Source: Mycobacterium florentinum (GTDB taxonomy: Bacteria; Actinomycetota; Actinomycetes; Mycobacteriales; Mycobacteriaceae). From it: a stretch of 64,000 nucleotides of DNA. Shown here piece after piece: positions 9,537-17,797 of this stretch (position 1 is the first letter of the stretch; each line of letters opens with the position of its first letter). Below the pieces are notes generated by a model. That model was not told the origin of the DNA. It ran no database searches and worked only from the letters and a program-made list of their open reading frames with translations. Position numbers and translations under genes: made by a program. Where the stretch lies: assembly GCF_010730355.1 (NCBI RefSeq), contig NZ_AP022576.1:5642001-5706000 (forward strand), read 5' to 3'.

Positions 9537-9833
9537 GTGCCGTTGAGCGGATTGCTGACCACGTTCGACGCCGTCATTCGCGCCGGATACCCGCACGGCG
9601 TGCCGCGCGCCGACTACGTCCCGCTGCTGGCCCTGTTGCGCCGCCGCATGCCCGACGGCGCGGTGGCCGCGGTCGCCGGCCAGGTAGCGGCCGACGCCGA
9701 CCTGGACATCAATGCCGCCGATATTCGCGCGACCATCACCCGGGTCGCCGATGAACTTCCCTGCGCGGCCGATCTTGAACGCGTCCAGCGACGGCTGGCG
9801 GCGATCATCGAATTAGCCCAGCAGCCGACGTAA
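9537..9833 (+). CDS. DUF3349 domain protein
   Basis: A 98-residue protein with the DUF3349 pattern: LTTFDAVIRAGYPHGVP, then DYVPLLALLRRRM, a segment of alternating helix, and DELPCAADLERVQRRLA at the end. The family is small, all-helical and common in mycobacteria (for example Rv0543c); its function is unknown. The GTG at 9537 is preferred because GGAGGG lies at 9519-9524, although a 12-base spacing is long. An ATG at 9510 or GTG at 9498 would add a non-conserved extension. It converges on arr with 13 bases between stops. Confidence 0.75.
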   Translation: MPLSGLLTTFDAVIRAGYPHGVPRADYVPLLALLRRRMPDGAVAAVAGQVAADADLDINAADIRATITRVADELPCAADLERVQRRLAAIIELAQQPT

Positions 9834-9846
9834 TTGAGCTCAAGCG

Positions 9847-10272
9847 CTAGTCATCGATGACGGCAAGTCCTCGGCGCTTGAGGTCGGCGAGGCCGTCGCG
9901 CATGGCTTGAAGCTGCTCGGATGAATGCCCCACCCAGTCGGTGATCTCGCCGACGATTCGCACGGGCTCCCGGGTGCGGTAGGAGCGAGTCGGATTTCCG
10001 GGGAACTTCTTGTCGGTCACGTTCGGGTCGTCTTCCAGCGTGCCTTCCGGTTCCACGATGTAGATGCGGCCCCGGCCTGTTCCCTTGGACAGTTCGGCTC
10101 CCCACACCGCGGCATCCAACGTCCGCGTCACGTAGACGTGGTTGGCCAGGCGCCCTTCGCCGTAGTTCGACAGACGTCCGGGCACCAGGAGATCGCCCAC
10201 CGCGAGGTCGGACTTGGTGCCGTGCAAGAAGGCACCCGACTCGTGCACTTCGAAGGGTTTCGGCGCGCTCAT
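9847..10272 (-). CDS. arr: NAD+-rifampin ADP-ribosyltransferase
   Basis: Arr transfers ADP-ribose from NAD+ to rifamycins and so inactivates them. The 141-residue protein keeps the family core: FLHGTKSDLAVGDLL, NHVYVTR and the hallmark DPNVTDKKFPGNPTRSYR. H17, Y47 and D82 correspond to the His19/Tyr49/Asp84 set of M. smegmatis Arr, all offset by two residues, so the active site looks intact. It lies 37 bases behind cysE in the same direction and may be the last gene of a TQXA-cysK-cysE-arr unit. M. tuberculosis lacks it. It predicts intrinsic rifampicin tolerance if expressed. Confidence 0.95.
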   Translation of the reverse strand: MSAPKPFEVHESGAFLHGTKSDLAVGDLLVPGRLSNYGEGRLANHVYVTRTLDAAVWGAELSKGTGRGRIYIVEPEGTLEDDPNVTDKKFPGNPTRSYRTREPVRIVGEITDWVGHSSEQLQAMRDGLADLKRRGLAVIDD

Positions 10273-10309
10273 CGGACTGAATCGTGCGGCAAGGGCTTTC
10301 GCGACCGGA

Positions 10310-10996
10310 TCAGATGGAGAAGTCTTCGCCGTGCCAGACGCCGGCCTCGGGTGGCCGGATGACGCGGCCGGTCTGCTGGCCGGCGTCGTCCTGGGCCTCG
10401 AGTTTGGCCACCCGGGTGAGCAACTGCTGCAGGCTGACTCCCACCAGATCGGGCATCAGCGAATCGTTCGGGCTGCCGGGCTTGGCGGTGCTGATGACCT
10501 GCCCGGGTACGCCGACGACGACGGAGCCCGACGGGACCTCCTTGACCACAACGGCATTGGCGCCGATGCGGCTGTCGTCGCCGATCTTGATCGCGCCGAG
10601 CACCTTGGCCCCGGCGCCGATGACCACCCGGTCGCCGATGGTGGGGTGACGCTTGCCGGTGTCCCTGCCGCTGCCGCCGAGCGTGACGCCGTGGTAAATC
10701 GTGACGTCGTCGCCCACTTCGGCGGTTTCGCCGATCACCACGCCGCTCGCGTGGTCGATGAATAGTCCCTTGCCGAGGGTCGCACCGGGATGGATCTCGA
10801 CACCGGTCAGGATGCGGGTGAGTTCTGCGAATCCCCGTGCGGCGACCTTGGCGCCCCGGTTCCACAGCGACTGGCTGATCCGATGGCCCCAGATGGCATG
10901 CACGCCGGGATAGGCGACGATGACCTGCAGCGTCGACGGGTTGGCCGGATCACGTTCCTTGGCCGCCTGAATGTCGCGCCGAACTTCGTCGAACAC
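10310..10996 (-). CDS. cysE: Serine O-acetyltransferase
   Basis: Makes O-acetylserine from serine and acetyl-CoA, the first step of cysteine synthesis. The 228-residue protein has an N-terminal helical region and a left-handed beta helix of hexapeptide repeats (about 68-190), with the catalytic [17 protein letters not shown] segment and HPTIGD. Length matches Mtb CysE (Rv2335). The GTG start lies 2 bases after the cysK stop, so the two are co-translated. Its product is the substrate of the neighbouring CysK. Confidence 0.96.
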   Translation of the reverse strand: MFDEVRRDIQAAKERDPANPSTLQVIVAYPGVHAIWGHRISQSLWNRGAKVAARGFAELTRILTGVEIHPGATLGKGLFIDHASGVVIGETAEVGDDVTIYHGVTLGGSGRDTGKRHPTIGDRVVIGAGAKVLGAIKIGDDSRIGANAVVVKEVPSGSVVVGVPGQVISTAKPGSPNDSLMPDLVGVSLQQLLTRVAKLEAQDDAGQQTGRVIRPPEAGVWHGEDFSI

Positions 10997-10998
10997 GA

Positions 10999-11931
10999 CT
11001 AGTCGCCCACGTCGTCAAAAAGCGGTGTGCTCAAATACCGTTCGCCGAAGTCGGGGAGGACAACCACGATCAGCTTCCCGGCGTTTTCGGGCCGGCGGGC
11101 GACCTGCAGCGCGGCCACCACGGCCGCACCGGAGGACACTCCGACCAGCAGTCCCTCTTCGCGAGCCAGCCGTCGCGCCAAATTGATCGAGTCGTCGTTG
11201 CCGACGGTGATGATCTCGTCGATCAGATCCACATCGAGCACCGGCGGGATGAACCCGGCGCCGATGCCCTGAATGGGGTGCGGACCCTTCTGGCCGCCGG
11301 ACAGCACCGGTGATGCGGCCGGCTCGACGGCCACGAATTGCACCGAAGGCTTGCGCTCCTTGATCACCTGGGCGACGCCGGTGATGGTGCCGCCGGTGCC
11401 GACCCCCGCCACGAAGAAGTCGATCTTGCCGTCGGTGTCGCGCCACACCTCCTCGGCGGTGGTTTTGCGGTGAATGGCAGCGTTGGCCGGGTTCTCGAAT
11501 TGCTGGGGCACGAAATACCGGTCGTCGGTTTTGGCCAGTTCTTCGGCCTTGGCAATAGCGCCCAGCATGCCTTCGGGGCCCGGGGTGAGGATGAGCTCGG
11601 CGCCCAGCGCCCGCAGCAGCTTGCGTCGCTCGATGCTCATCGTCTCCGGCATGGTGAGCACAATCCGGTAGCCCCGGGCGGCGGCGACCACAGCCAGCGC
11701 GATCCCGGTGTTCCCGCTCGTCGGCTCCAGGATGATGGTGTCCGGCTTGATCAGGCCGGCTTCCTCGCCCGCGTCGATCAGGGCTACCCCGAGGCGGTCT
11801 TTCACGCTGTTCGCCGGGTTGAAGGACTCCAGCTTGGCGACGACGTCCGCGCCGGCGCCATCGGTGACCCGGTTCAACCGGACCAGGGGGGTGTTGCCGA
11901 TCAGTTGCGTGATGTTCTCAGCGATTGTCAC
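10999..11931 (-). CDS. cysK: O-acetylserine sulfhydrylase (cysteine synthase A)
   Basis: PLP enzyme that joins O-acetylserine and sulfide to give cysteine. K44 in [11 protein letters not shown] is the Schiff-base lysine, [12 protein letters not shown] binds substrate, and [12 protein letters not shown] binds the PLP phosphate. From the GTG at 11931 the protein has 310 residues, the same as Mtb CysK1 (Rv2334), and begins [12 protein letters not shown] like it; an in-frame ATG at 11940 is possible. The start lies inside the 3' end of the TQXA gene (14-base overlap), which implies translational coupling. The C-terminal [11 protein letters not shown] resembles the Mtb enzyme. Confidence 0.95.
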   Translation of the reverse strand: MTIAENITQLIGNTPLVRLNRVTDGAGADVVAKLESFNPANSVKDRLGVALIDAGEEAGLIKPDTIILEPTSGNTGIALAVVAAARGYRIVLTMPETMSIERRKLLRALGAELILTPGPEGMLGAIAKAEELAKTDDRYFVPQQFENPANAAIHRKTTAEEVWRDTDGKIDFFVAGVGTGGTITGVAQVIKERKPSVQFVAVEPAASPVLSGGQKGPHPIQGIGAGFIPPVLDVDLIDEIITVGNDDSINLARRLAREEGLLVGVSSGAAVVAALQVARRPENAGKLIVVVLPDFGERYLSTPLFDDVGD

Positions 11932-13186
11932 AAACGCCATTCCAGCGAATGTCGAAGTGGATTGCAACGTCGGAGGGTACGGCGAGGGCGACCGGAGTGA
12001 ATTGCTCCGGCGCCTCGGGGGCCACTCCGGTCAGCACTCGGCCGGGCAGTCGGTACGACGTTGTGGCGGTCAACGTTGCCGTCGATGTGCCCGGCGCCGG
12101 ACGCAGGTAGAAGTCGGTGCCCGGGTGGACGGTCCCGTCGACGGCGAAACCGTCGGCGTCAACCAGCGAGTGGCCGTCGGCAACGTTGAACGTCAACGGG
12201 ATTCGCACGTGGAAAGGGCCGACCAGCTCGGGTCCGGCGGTGGCTTCCGTATCGATGAGGGTGGATTCGTCGGGCCTCTGCGGAGCCTTCAGCGCTCCGG
12301 AGAGCAGGTAGTTGTAAAGATGCACAACGCGATCGGCGTTGCGATAGTGCCGTGTACCCGTCAGCCAGAAGCCCACATGGCCGATCTTGGGCGCGGTGCC
12401 GTCCACTGTCTCGGCGATGAGCCGGTAGTAGCGGTAACCGTGTCCACGGTGGCCGTGGCTGCTGCTCGACAACGTGCTGCCTATTCCCAGCGCCCGTTCG
12501 TAGCGCCCCATGGCTGCGCTGGTGGTCAGCTGTGAACCCGAAATCTCTTGCCAATCAACACTATTGGCGGATTTCTGCAGCCGCAGATTGACGGTGCTGT
12601 CCGACGCGGTCCACACCGAGTAGCCACCGAGTTGGGGTTGGCCGTCGAATTCGAAGGTGATTTCCGGTCCGGGTCCCCGGTGCACCGCGATCGGAACGTT
12701 GAGCGGCTGCGTGTCCAGGGACAGGCCGTTGGTGAGATACCAAATCGCGGCCTGGGTAGCCGCAATGGCTTCGTGCTCCTCGAGATTGCCGGTTCCCAGC
12801 GGGTATCCGGCCGCGCGCAACCGGCGGCTCAACTCGGCGGTGGTACGCAGCGGATAGGAGTGGCGCAGAATCCAATCCACCTCCGCCTCATAGTCGCGAC
12901 TACGCAGATGCTCGAGTGCAGACCAGGTTCCCAAGCGATAGCGCGACGGCAGATGTGGCGCGATACCGGAGAAGTTCAGCGAATAGGCGTGCAGGCTGGG
13001 GTGCAAGCGGATCAGATCGGTCCGCGCGGTGCTGCCGTCACTGAACGTGATCGTGTCGACCGTGTGGGAGTAGGTGCCGCCGCGGTAGCGCGTCATCTGG
13101 GGCAGGTCCTTGGCCGGCCGGGCCATGATCCGCGGACGGGTGGTCACCTCCGCCAGTGCGCGGCTGGATATGGACAAAACGGTCAT
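11918..13186 (-). CDS. TQXA (thioester) domain protein lacking the cysteine
   Basis: A 422-residue protein whose first half has the TQXA/thioester-domain layout: [14 protein letters not shown], a central [10 protein letters not shown], and the Gln motif T144[10 protein letters not shown]. In classical surface thioester domains a Tyr-Cys near the N-terminus bonds to this Gln. Here the matching position reads Y68-S69, and the only cysteine in the protein is C419 at the end. No signal peptide, membrane helix or LPXTG motif is visible. The C-terminal part is beta-rich. It is coupled to cysK downstream and divergent from the encapsulin operon. GGGAAGAG precedes the ATG. Function unknown. Confidence 0.7.
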   Translation of the reverse strand: MTVLSISSRALAEVTTRPRIMARPAKDLPQMTRYRGGTYSHTVDTITFSDGSTARTDLIRLHPSLHAYSLNFSGIAPHLPSRYRLGTWSALEHLRSRDYEAEVDWILRHSYPLRTTAELSRRLRAAGYPLGTGNLEEHEAIAATQAAIWYLTNGLSLDTQPLNVPIAVHRGPGPEITFEFDGQPQLGGYSVWTASDSTVNLRLQKSANSVDWQEISGSQLTTSAAMGRYERALGIGSTLSSSSHGHRGHGYRYYRLIAETVDGTAPKIGHVGFWLTGTRHYRNADRVVHLYNYLLSGALKAPQRPDESTLIDTEATAGPELVGPFHVRIPLTFNVADGHSLVDADGFAVDGTVHPGTDFYLRPAPGTSTATLTATTSYRLPGRVLTGVAPEAPEQFTPVALAVPSDVAIHFDIRWNGVCDNR

Positions 13187-13549
13187 TGCTGGTTGCTCTT
13201 CCCGAAAGATTTCGACTGGGCGCGCCTCGATACGCGCGGGCGTGCGCCCGCTGGCGGGAAAAAAGCGCGACGATTAGAAAGTCAGATCTGGGTCGTCTGG
13301 AATCAACAACAGCGACAACAGTCCACGGCAAGGCAGCGCGAAGTGATGAAGCGCAGCTGTGCAGCGTGGTGCATACCTCCACTATAGGGCAATATCGCGA
13401 TCGGATTAGCTCGACCAGCAACGACCATCCTGCGGTTGAAAAAATCTCGATGAGTTTTACACTTGCCTCGGCTCAGCGTGGTGCTCTCGGTTGATGACCT
13501 GTGGCTCTACATCCGTGCTTAGGTATTCGGCAACGACGGAAGGACCAAG
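13187..13549. promoter_or_regulatory. Divergent promoter region of the encapsulin and cysteine operons
   Basis: A 363-base gap between two divergent operons, lower in GC than the genes, with no convincing ORF. It must hold promoters for the TQXA-cysK-cysE-arr unit and the encapsulin-desulfurase unit. AT-rich stretches at 13378-13400 (ACTATAGGGCAATAT) and 13437-13460 are candidate -10 regions. The encapsulin ribosome site GGAAGGA is at 13538-13544. No recognised operator was found. Confidence 0.55.
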
Positions 13550-14473
13550 ATGACGTCCGCTCAAAACGAGTCTCAGGCACTCGGGGATCTCGGCGCCAGG
13601 CAGCTAGCCAACGCGACCAAGACCGTTCCGCAGCTCTCGACCATCACCCCCCGCTGGCTGCTGCATTTGCTCAGTTTCGTGCCGGTGGAAGCCGGTATCT
13701 ACCGGGTCAACCGGGTGGTCAACCCCGAACAGGTCGCCGTGACCGCGCAGGAGGGCGCCGCCCTCGACACGCCGCTGTCGGAGACCTTCGTCGACTACGA
13801 GACCAGCCCCCGCGAATACACCCTGCGCAACATCTCCACGCTGCTGGATGTCAGCACCCGGGTGTCCGACCTCTACTCCAGCCCGCACGACCAGGTCACT
13901 CAGCAGCTGCGGCTGACCATTGAGACGATCAAAGAGCGCCAGGAATTCGAACTGATCAACAGCCCCGAGTACGGGTTGCTGGCACAGGTGACCCCGGAGC
14001 AGACGATCCAGACCCTCGGCGGCCCTCCGACCCCCGACGACCTGGACGCACTGATCACCCGGGTGTGGAAGACACCGAGCTTCTTCCTGACCCACCCGCA
14101 GGGCATCGCTGCCTTCGGTCGCGAGGCCACCTACCGCGGTGTGCCGCCCGTCGTCGTCAGCCTGTTCGGCGCACAGTTCATCACCTGGCGCGGCATCCCG
14201 CTGATCCCGTCGGACAAGGTTCCGCTGGAAGACGGCAAGACCAAGATCATCCTGGTGCGCACCGGCGAGGAGCGCCAAGGCGTCGTCGGTCTGTTCCAGC
14301 CGGGCCTGGTCGGAGAGCAGGCGCCGGGCCTGTCGGTGCGCTTCACCGGCATCAACCAGTCGGCGATCGCGCGCTACCTGGTGACCCTCTACACGTCCTT
14401 GGCGGTCCTCACCGACGACGCGCTTGCCGTGCTCGAAGACGTCGCTGTGGACCAGTTCCATGAGTACAAGTGA
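13550..14473 (+). CDS. Family 2A encapsulin shell protein (35-kDa major membrane protein I, SrpI family)
   Basis: A 307-residue HK97-fold shell protein of the SrpI/MMP-I family, which self-assembles into a protein nanocompartment. Family features include the N-terminal helix LGARQLANATKTVPQLSTITPRW (residues 12-34), PVEAGIYRVNRVV, the ETSPREYTLRNISTLLDV segment, and an E-loop/A-domain region around SLFGAQFITWRGIPLIPSDKVP. M. leprae and M. avium homologues were first described as the 35-kDa antigen. The downstream gene encodes the typical cargo, a cysteine desulfurase, overlapping by 14 bases. Known relatives encapsulate the desulfurase, and elemental sulfur storage has been reported for family 2A systems. 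Confidence 0.95.
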   Translation: MTSAQNESQALGDLGARQLANATKTVPQLSTITPRWLLHLLSFVPVEAGIYRVNRVVNPEQVAVTAQEGAALDTPLSETFVDYETSPREYTLRNISTLLDVSTRVSDLYSSPHDQVTQQLRLTIETIKERQEFELINSPEYGLLAQVTPEQTIQTLGGPPTPDDLDALITRVWKTPSFFLTHPQGIAAFGREATYRGVPPVVVSLFGAQFITWRGIPLIPSDKVPLEDGKTKIILVRTGEERQGVVGLFQPGLVGEQAPGLSVRFTGINQSAIARYLVTLYTSLAVLTDDALAVLEDVAVDQFHEYK

Positions 14474-16379
14474 GTACCGGTCGGTAGACGCCGAAAGCGA
14501 TCTGCCCCTGGGCGCCGCGGAGATCGCGGCACTGGCCAATCAGCTGTACGCGGCCAGCTTCCGCCCGGGTCCGGACAGCCCACCGCAATCGGCACCGGTC
14601 GCCCCTCGGGGCAGCGTGCCGGACACGACGGCGGCGGCCTCGGCCGGGCAGACCGCGGCGGGCAGCACCGATTTGTACTCGGCGCCGGTTCCGCTCCTCG
14701 GTATCACCGACATCTATGTCCCGGCTCCGACGTCGCCGGAGCCCGAACCGCCCCCGCAGACGGTGCCGGTCGCCCCGCGCGGCAATGTGCCGGACACGTC
14801 GGCGGCGCCGTCGGGCGCACATGCGGTCGGCAGCGTTGCCGACCCGTACCTGCCGCCGGCCGACTTCAGCGCGTTCGAGGTCCCGACCTCGGGCATCGTT
14901 CCGACGGTGCCCGGTGTGCTGGCCGGTCCTTCGAATGTCGCAGCACCGCCGAGCACTCCGGTGGCGCCGCGGGGTTCGGCTCCGTACTCGGGCATCGGGT
15001 GGCATCCCGACGCGCCGTCCGTCGGCGACCTCGGCTGGTCGGATGCGGTGCCCGCCGCCCCGGCCGCGCTGAGTGCGCCTTCCGATAGCGAGTACAGCTA
15101 CCACTTCCTGACCGCGTCTGATCCGGTACCGCAATTGACCGACGACCACGAGGTGTTCGACGTCAACGCGATCCGCGAGGACTTTCCGATCCTCAAGGAG
15201 ACGGTCAACGGAAAGCCGCTGATCTGGTTCGACAACGCCGCGACCACCCAGAAGCCGCAGGTGGTGATCGATCGGCTGTCGTACTTCTACGCGCACGAGA
15301 ACTCCAACATTCACCGGGCGGCGCACGAGCTGGCGGCGCGGGCCACGGATGCCTACGAGGAAGCCCGCGAGACCGTGCGTCGATTCATCGGCGCCGAGAA
15401 GGCCGAGCAGAACATCTTCGTGCGCGGCACCACCGAGGCCATCAACCTGGTGGCCTACGCGTGGGGCGGTAAGCACTTGGGCCCGGGCGATGAGATTGTC
15501 ATCACCCACCTGGAGCACCACGCCAATATCGTTCCGTGGCAACTGCTTTCGCAGCAAACCGGAGCAATCCTGAAGGTTGCGCCGGTCGACGAGGCGGGCA
15601 ACCTGTTGCTGTCGGAGTTCGAGGATCTGCTGGGGCCGAAGACGAAGTTGGTGGCGGCAACCCAGGTTTCGAACGCGCTGGGGACGGTGACGCCGGTCGA
15701 GAAGATCGTTCAGCTGGGTCACCGCTACGGCGCGCGAGTGCTGATCGACGGCGCTCAGTCGATTCCGCACCTGCCCATTGACGTCGCCGAACTCGGTGTC
15801 GACTTCTTCGCGTTCTCCGGACACAAGATCTACGGCCCCACCGGAATCGGCGTGCTGTACGGCTCCGAGGAGGCGCTGGCCGAGACGCCACCCTGGCAGG
15901 GCGGCGGCAACATGATCGCCGACGTCACCCTGGAACGCTCGCTGTACCAAGGACTTCCCAACAAGTTCGAGGCCGGCACCGGCAACATCGCCGATGCCGT
16001 CGGGTTGGGCGAGGCCCTGCGTTACGTCGAGCGGGTGGGCATCGAGCGCATTGCTGCCTACGAGCATGCGCTGCTGGACTATGCGACGCCGCGCCTGGCC
16101 GACATCCCCGGTGTTCGCCTGGTGGGCACCGCGCAGGAGAAGGCCAGCGTGCTGTCCTTCGTGCTGGCCGGCCACGAGCCTCTCGAGGTCGGCAAGGCGC
16201 TCAACTCCGAAGGGATCGCGGTGCGGGCCGGACACCACTGTGCCCAACCGATTCTGCGCCGGTACGGCCTGGAGGCCACTGTCCGTCCGTCGTTCGCCTT
16301 CTACAACACGTTCGAGGAGATCGACGTGCTCCTCCAGGCGGTACGCCGGATCGCCGAGGGTGGCACGAACGTCGGCTAG
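14460..16379 (+). CDS. Encapsulin cargo cysteine desulfurase (SufS-like) with disordered leader
   Basis: A 639-residue PLP enzyme that takes sulfur from cysteine, leaving alanine. The catalytic part (about 232-639) is SufS/CsdA-like, with K456 in FSGHKIYGP as the PLP lysine and C594 in GHHCAQP as the persulfide cysteine. The first 230 residues are Pro/Ala-rich and unstructured and carry three PVAPRG repeats (46-51, 103-108, 167-172) after a helix-like PLGAAEIAALANQLYAASF. Such leaders load the enzyme into family 2A encapsulins. The ATG at 14460 begins MSTSEYRS and lies within the shell gene end, so translation is coupled. Upstream in-frame codons belong to the overlap. Confidence 0.94.
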   Translation: MSTSEYRSVDAESDLPLGAAEIAALANQLYAASFRPGPDSPPQSAPVAPRGSVPDTTAAASAGQTAAGSTDLYSAPVPLLGITDIYVPAPTSPEPEPPPQTVPVAPRGNVPDTSAAPSGAHAVGSVADPYLPPADFSAFEVPTSGIVPTVPGVLAGPSNVAAPPSTPVAPRGSAPYSGIGWHPDAPSVGDLGWSDAVPAAPAALSAPSDSEYSYHFLTASDPVPQLTDDHEVFDVNAIREDFPILKETVNGKPLIWFDNAATTQKPQVVIDRLSYFYAHENSNIHRAAHELAARATDAYEEARETVRRFIGAEKAEQNIFVRGTTEAINLVAYAWGGKHLGPGDEIVITHLEHHANIVPWQLLSQQTGAILKVAPVDEAGNLLLSEFEDLLGPKTKLVAATQVSNALGTVTPVEKIVQLGHRYGARVLIDGAQSIPHLPIDVAELGVDFFAFSGHKIYGPTGIGVLYGSEEALAETPPWQGGGNMIADVTLERSLYQGLPNKFEAGTGNIADAVGLGEALRYVERVGIERIAAYEHALLDYATPRLADIPGVRLVGTAQEKASVLSFVLAGHEPLEVGKALNSEGIAVRAGHHCAQPILRRYGLEATVRPSFAFYNTFEEIDVLLQAVRRIAEGGTNVG

Positions 16380-16419
16380 CGTGCCGCGAGCATGGCTTTG
16401 ACTGTGCGGTCAGGGATTT

Positions 16420-16494
16420 GAGTGTGCGCCCACGGTGGCGGCGGTCGGCGTGTCGTCGCCCCCACCGCACACTCATTGCCAAGGGCGCACACTC
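16420..16494. repeat. Palindromic GAGTGTGC element after the desulfurase gene
   Basis: GAGTGTGCGCCC (16420-16431) recurs as a perfect inverted copy GGGCGCACACTC (16483-16494). A third, shorter inverted copy GCACACTC lies at 16467-16474. CGGTGG/CCACCG inside the shorter pair extends a stem. It begins 41 bases after the stop, so it may terminate the encapsulin operon, or be a REP-like intergenic element. Confidence 0.6.
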
Positions 16495-16991
16495 GGGGTG
16501 GACGCTAACCGCGCCGCCGGCGCGTTAATTGACGTCATTCTGAACGAAACTGTTGCTTTCGACTTCAGTTTTCCGGACTGTGACGTGCAATCAACCGTGC
16601 ATCCTCGAGTGGGTTCCGACGTGGTGGAAAGAGATTCGCGCGGTGCCGGCGAACGGTCTTTTGTCGACTTCTGCAACCGCCGACATGACGTAGCCATTCC
16701 ACGCATCCCGGCGCGTTGGCCGGCCCGCCGCGCCCCACCCTGACGGGCGAGACATCTTCTTCATGCTGCCCGGCCAGCACGTTCGGTACGAATGTCGGGC
16801 GAACGTTCTTGCGGCCGCCCAGATTTCTTCTGGTTGATTGCAACCCTGACGCCGGGCATCGTTTTGTCCGTAAATTTCTGCGATGTTCTATGTGTGCAAA
16901 CAGGCGGCGCGGTCCACGTGTAAACGATGCTGACCTCTTATGGGTCGGCGAGTTACGCACGGGTAAAAGTGATTACGAATTGGGGGATCAC
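16495..16991. other. Intergenic region upstream of the mce operon
   Basis: About 500 bases without a convincing gene. The open frames that cross it have no recognisable homology or mycobacterial codon bias. AT-richer blocks at 16525-16590 and 16855-16900 (for example TTTTGTCCGTAAATTTCTG) are likely promoter territory for the yrbE-mce operon. No operator was recognised. Confidence 0.4.
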
Positions 16992-17033
16992 ATGAGCCGA
17001 ATGGACCGTCGGCGGTCTGGGCAGGTTTTATGA
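16992..17033 (+). CDS. Candidate 13-residue leader peptide coupled to yrbEA
   Basis: ATG at 16992 follows GGGGG by five bases (a good ribosome site) and opens a 13-codon frame, MSRMDRRRSGQVL. Its TGA overlaps the ATG of yrbEA (TTATGA). yrbEA itself has no clear ribosome site of its own outside this frame. The arrangement suggests translation of the operon is primed through this mini-gene. It could instead be the true start region of a longer transcript with no product function. Confidence 0.4.
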   Translation: MSRMDRRRSGQVL

Positions 17034-17797
17034 ACGGCACCGCCATCGCACGGCCCATGAACGCGCTTGGCGAATTCTTTATGCTCAGCGCCGAAGCGCT
17101 GGTGACTGCGCTGCGCCGGCCGTGGGCCTGGCGCGAGATCCTCGAGCAGATCTGGTTTGTTGCCCGGGTGTCGATCTTCCCGACCATCATGCTGTCGATT
17201 CCGTACACCGTGCTGATCGTGTTCGTGCTCAACATCCTGCTCGTGGAAATCGGCGCCGGGGACCTGTCCGGTGCCGGGGCCGGGCTGGCGTCGGTGACCC
17301 AGGTCGGCCCGGTGGTCACTGCGATGGTCGTCTCGGGCGCCGGGTCGACCGCCATGTGCGCGGACCTCGGCGCGCGCACCATCCGCGAAGAAATCGACGC
17401 GATGAAGGTGATCGGGGTCAATCCCATTCAGGCGCTGGTGGTTCCGCGCATCATCGCCGCCACCTTCGTCGCGGTCCTGCTGTACTCGGTGGTCGCTGTC
17501 ACCGGGCTGACCGGCAGCTACATCTTCGTGGTGTTCGTCCAGCACGTCACACCCGGCGCCTTCATCGCGGGCATGACACTGGTCACCGGGCTTCCGCAGG
17601 TTGTGATCTCGCTGATTAAGGCGACGTTGTTCGGGTTATCCGCGGGCTTGATCGCCTGCTACAAGGGACTTTCGGTGGGCGGCGGCCCCACCGGCGTCGG
17701 TAACGCGGTGAACGAGACCGTGGTCTTCTCGTTCATGGCCCTATTCTTCATCAACATCGTGACCACCGCGCTCGGAGTGAAAGTGACTGCCAAATGA
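17030..17797 (+). CDS. yrbEA: Mce transporter permease YrbEA
   Basis: A 255-residue MlaE/YrbE-type permease, one of two integral membrane subunits of an Mce lipid importer. An amphipathic N-terminus is followed by hydrophobic segments at about 40-65, 80-105, 140-175, 185-205 and 230-252. The EEIDAMKVIGVNPI cytoplasmic loop that contacts the ATPase (MceG/MlaF-like) is present. The stop overlaps the yrbEB start (ATGA). The ATPase itself is not in this operon, as usual for mce loci, where a shared MceG works in trans. Confidence 0.95.
   Translation: MNGTAIARPMNALGEFFMLSAEALVTALRRPWAWREILEQIWFVARVSIFPTIMLSIPYTVLIVFVLNILLVEIGAGDLSGAGAGLASVTQVGPVVTAMVVSGAGSTAMCADLGARTIREEIDAMKVIGVNPIQALVVPRIIAATFVAVLLYSVVAVTGLTGSYIFVVFVQHVTPGAFIAGMTLVTGLPQVVISLIKATLFGLSAGLIACYKGLSVGGGPTGVGNAVNETVVFSFMALFFINIVTTALGVKVTAK

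Noticed and set aside
14595..14975. Cargo leader repeats as a CRISPR or tandem DNA repeat
   Set aside because: The repeat is at protein level only, with different codons and no regular DNA unit. No CRISPR array was seen anywhere in the window.
14409..16247. A 612-codon frame antisense to the encapsulin cargo gene
   Set aside because: Arg/His-rich translation without motifs; shadow of the desulfurase frame.
16716..17033. A 105-codon frame ending at the yrbEA start
   Set aside because: Only the last 13 codons have a plausible start and ribosome site; the rest looks non-coding.
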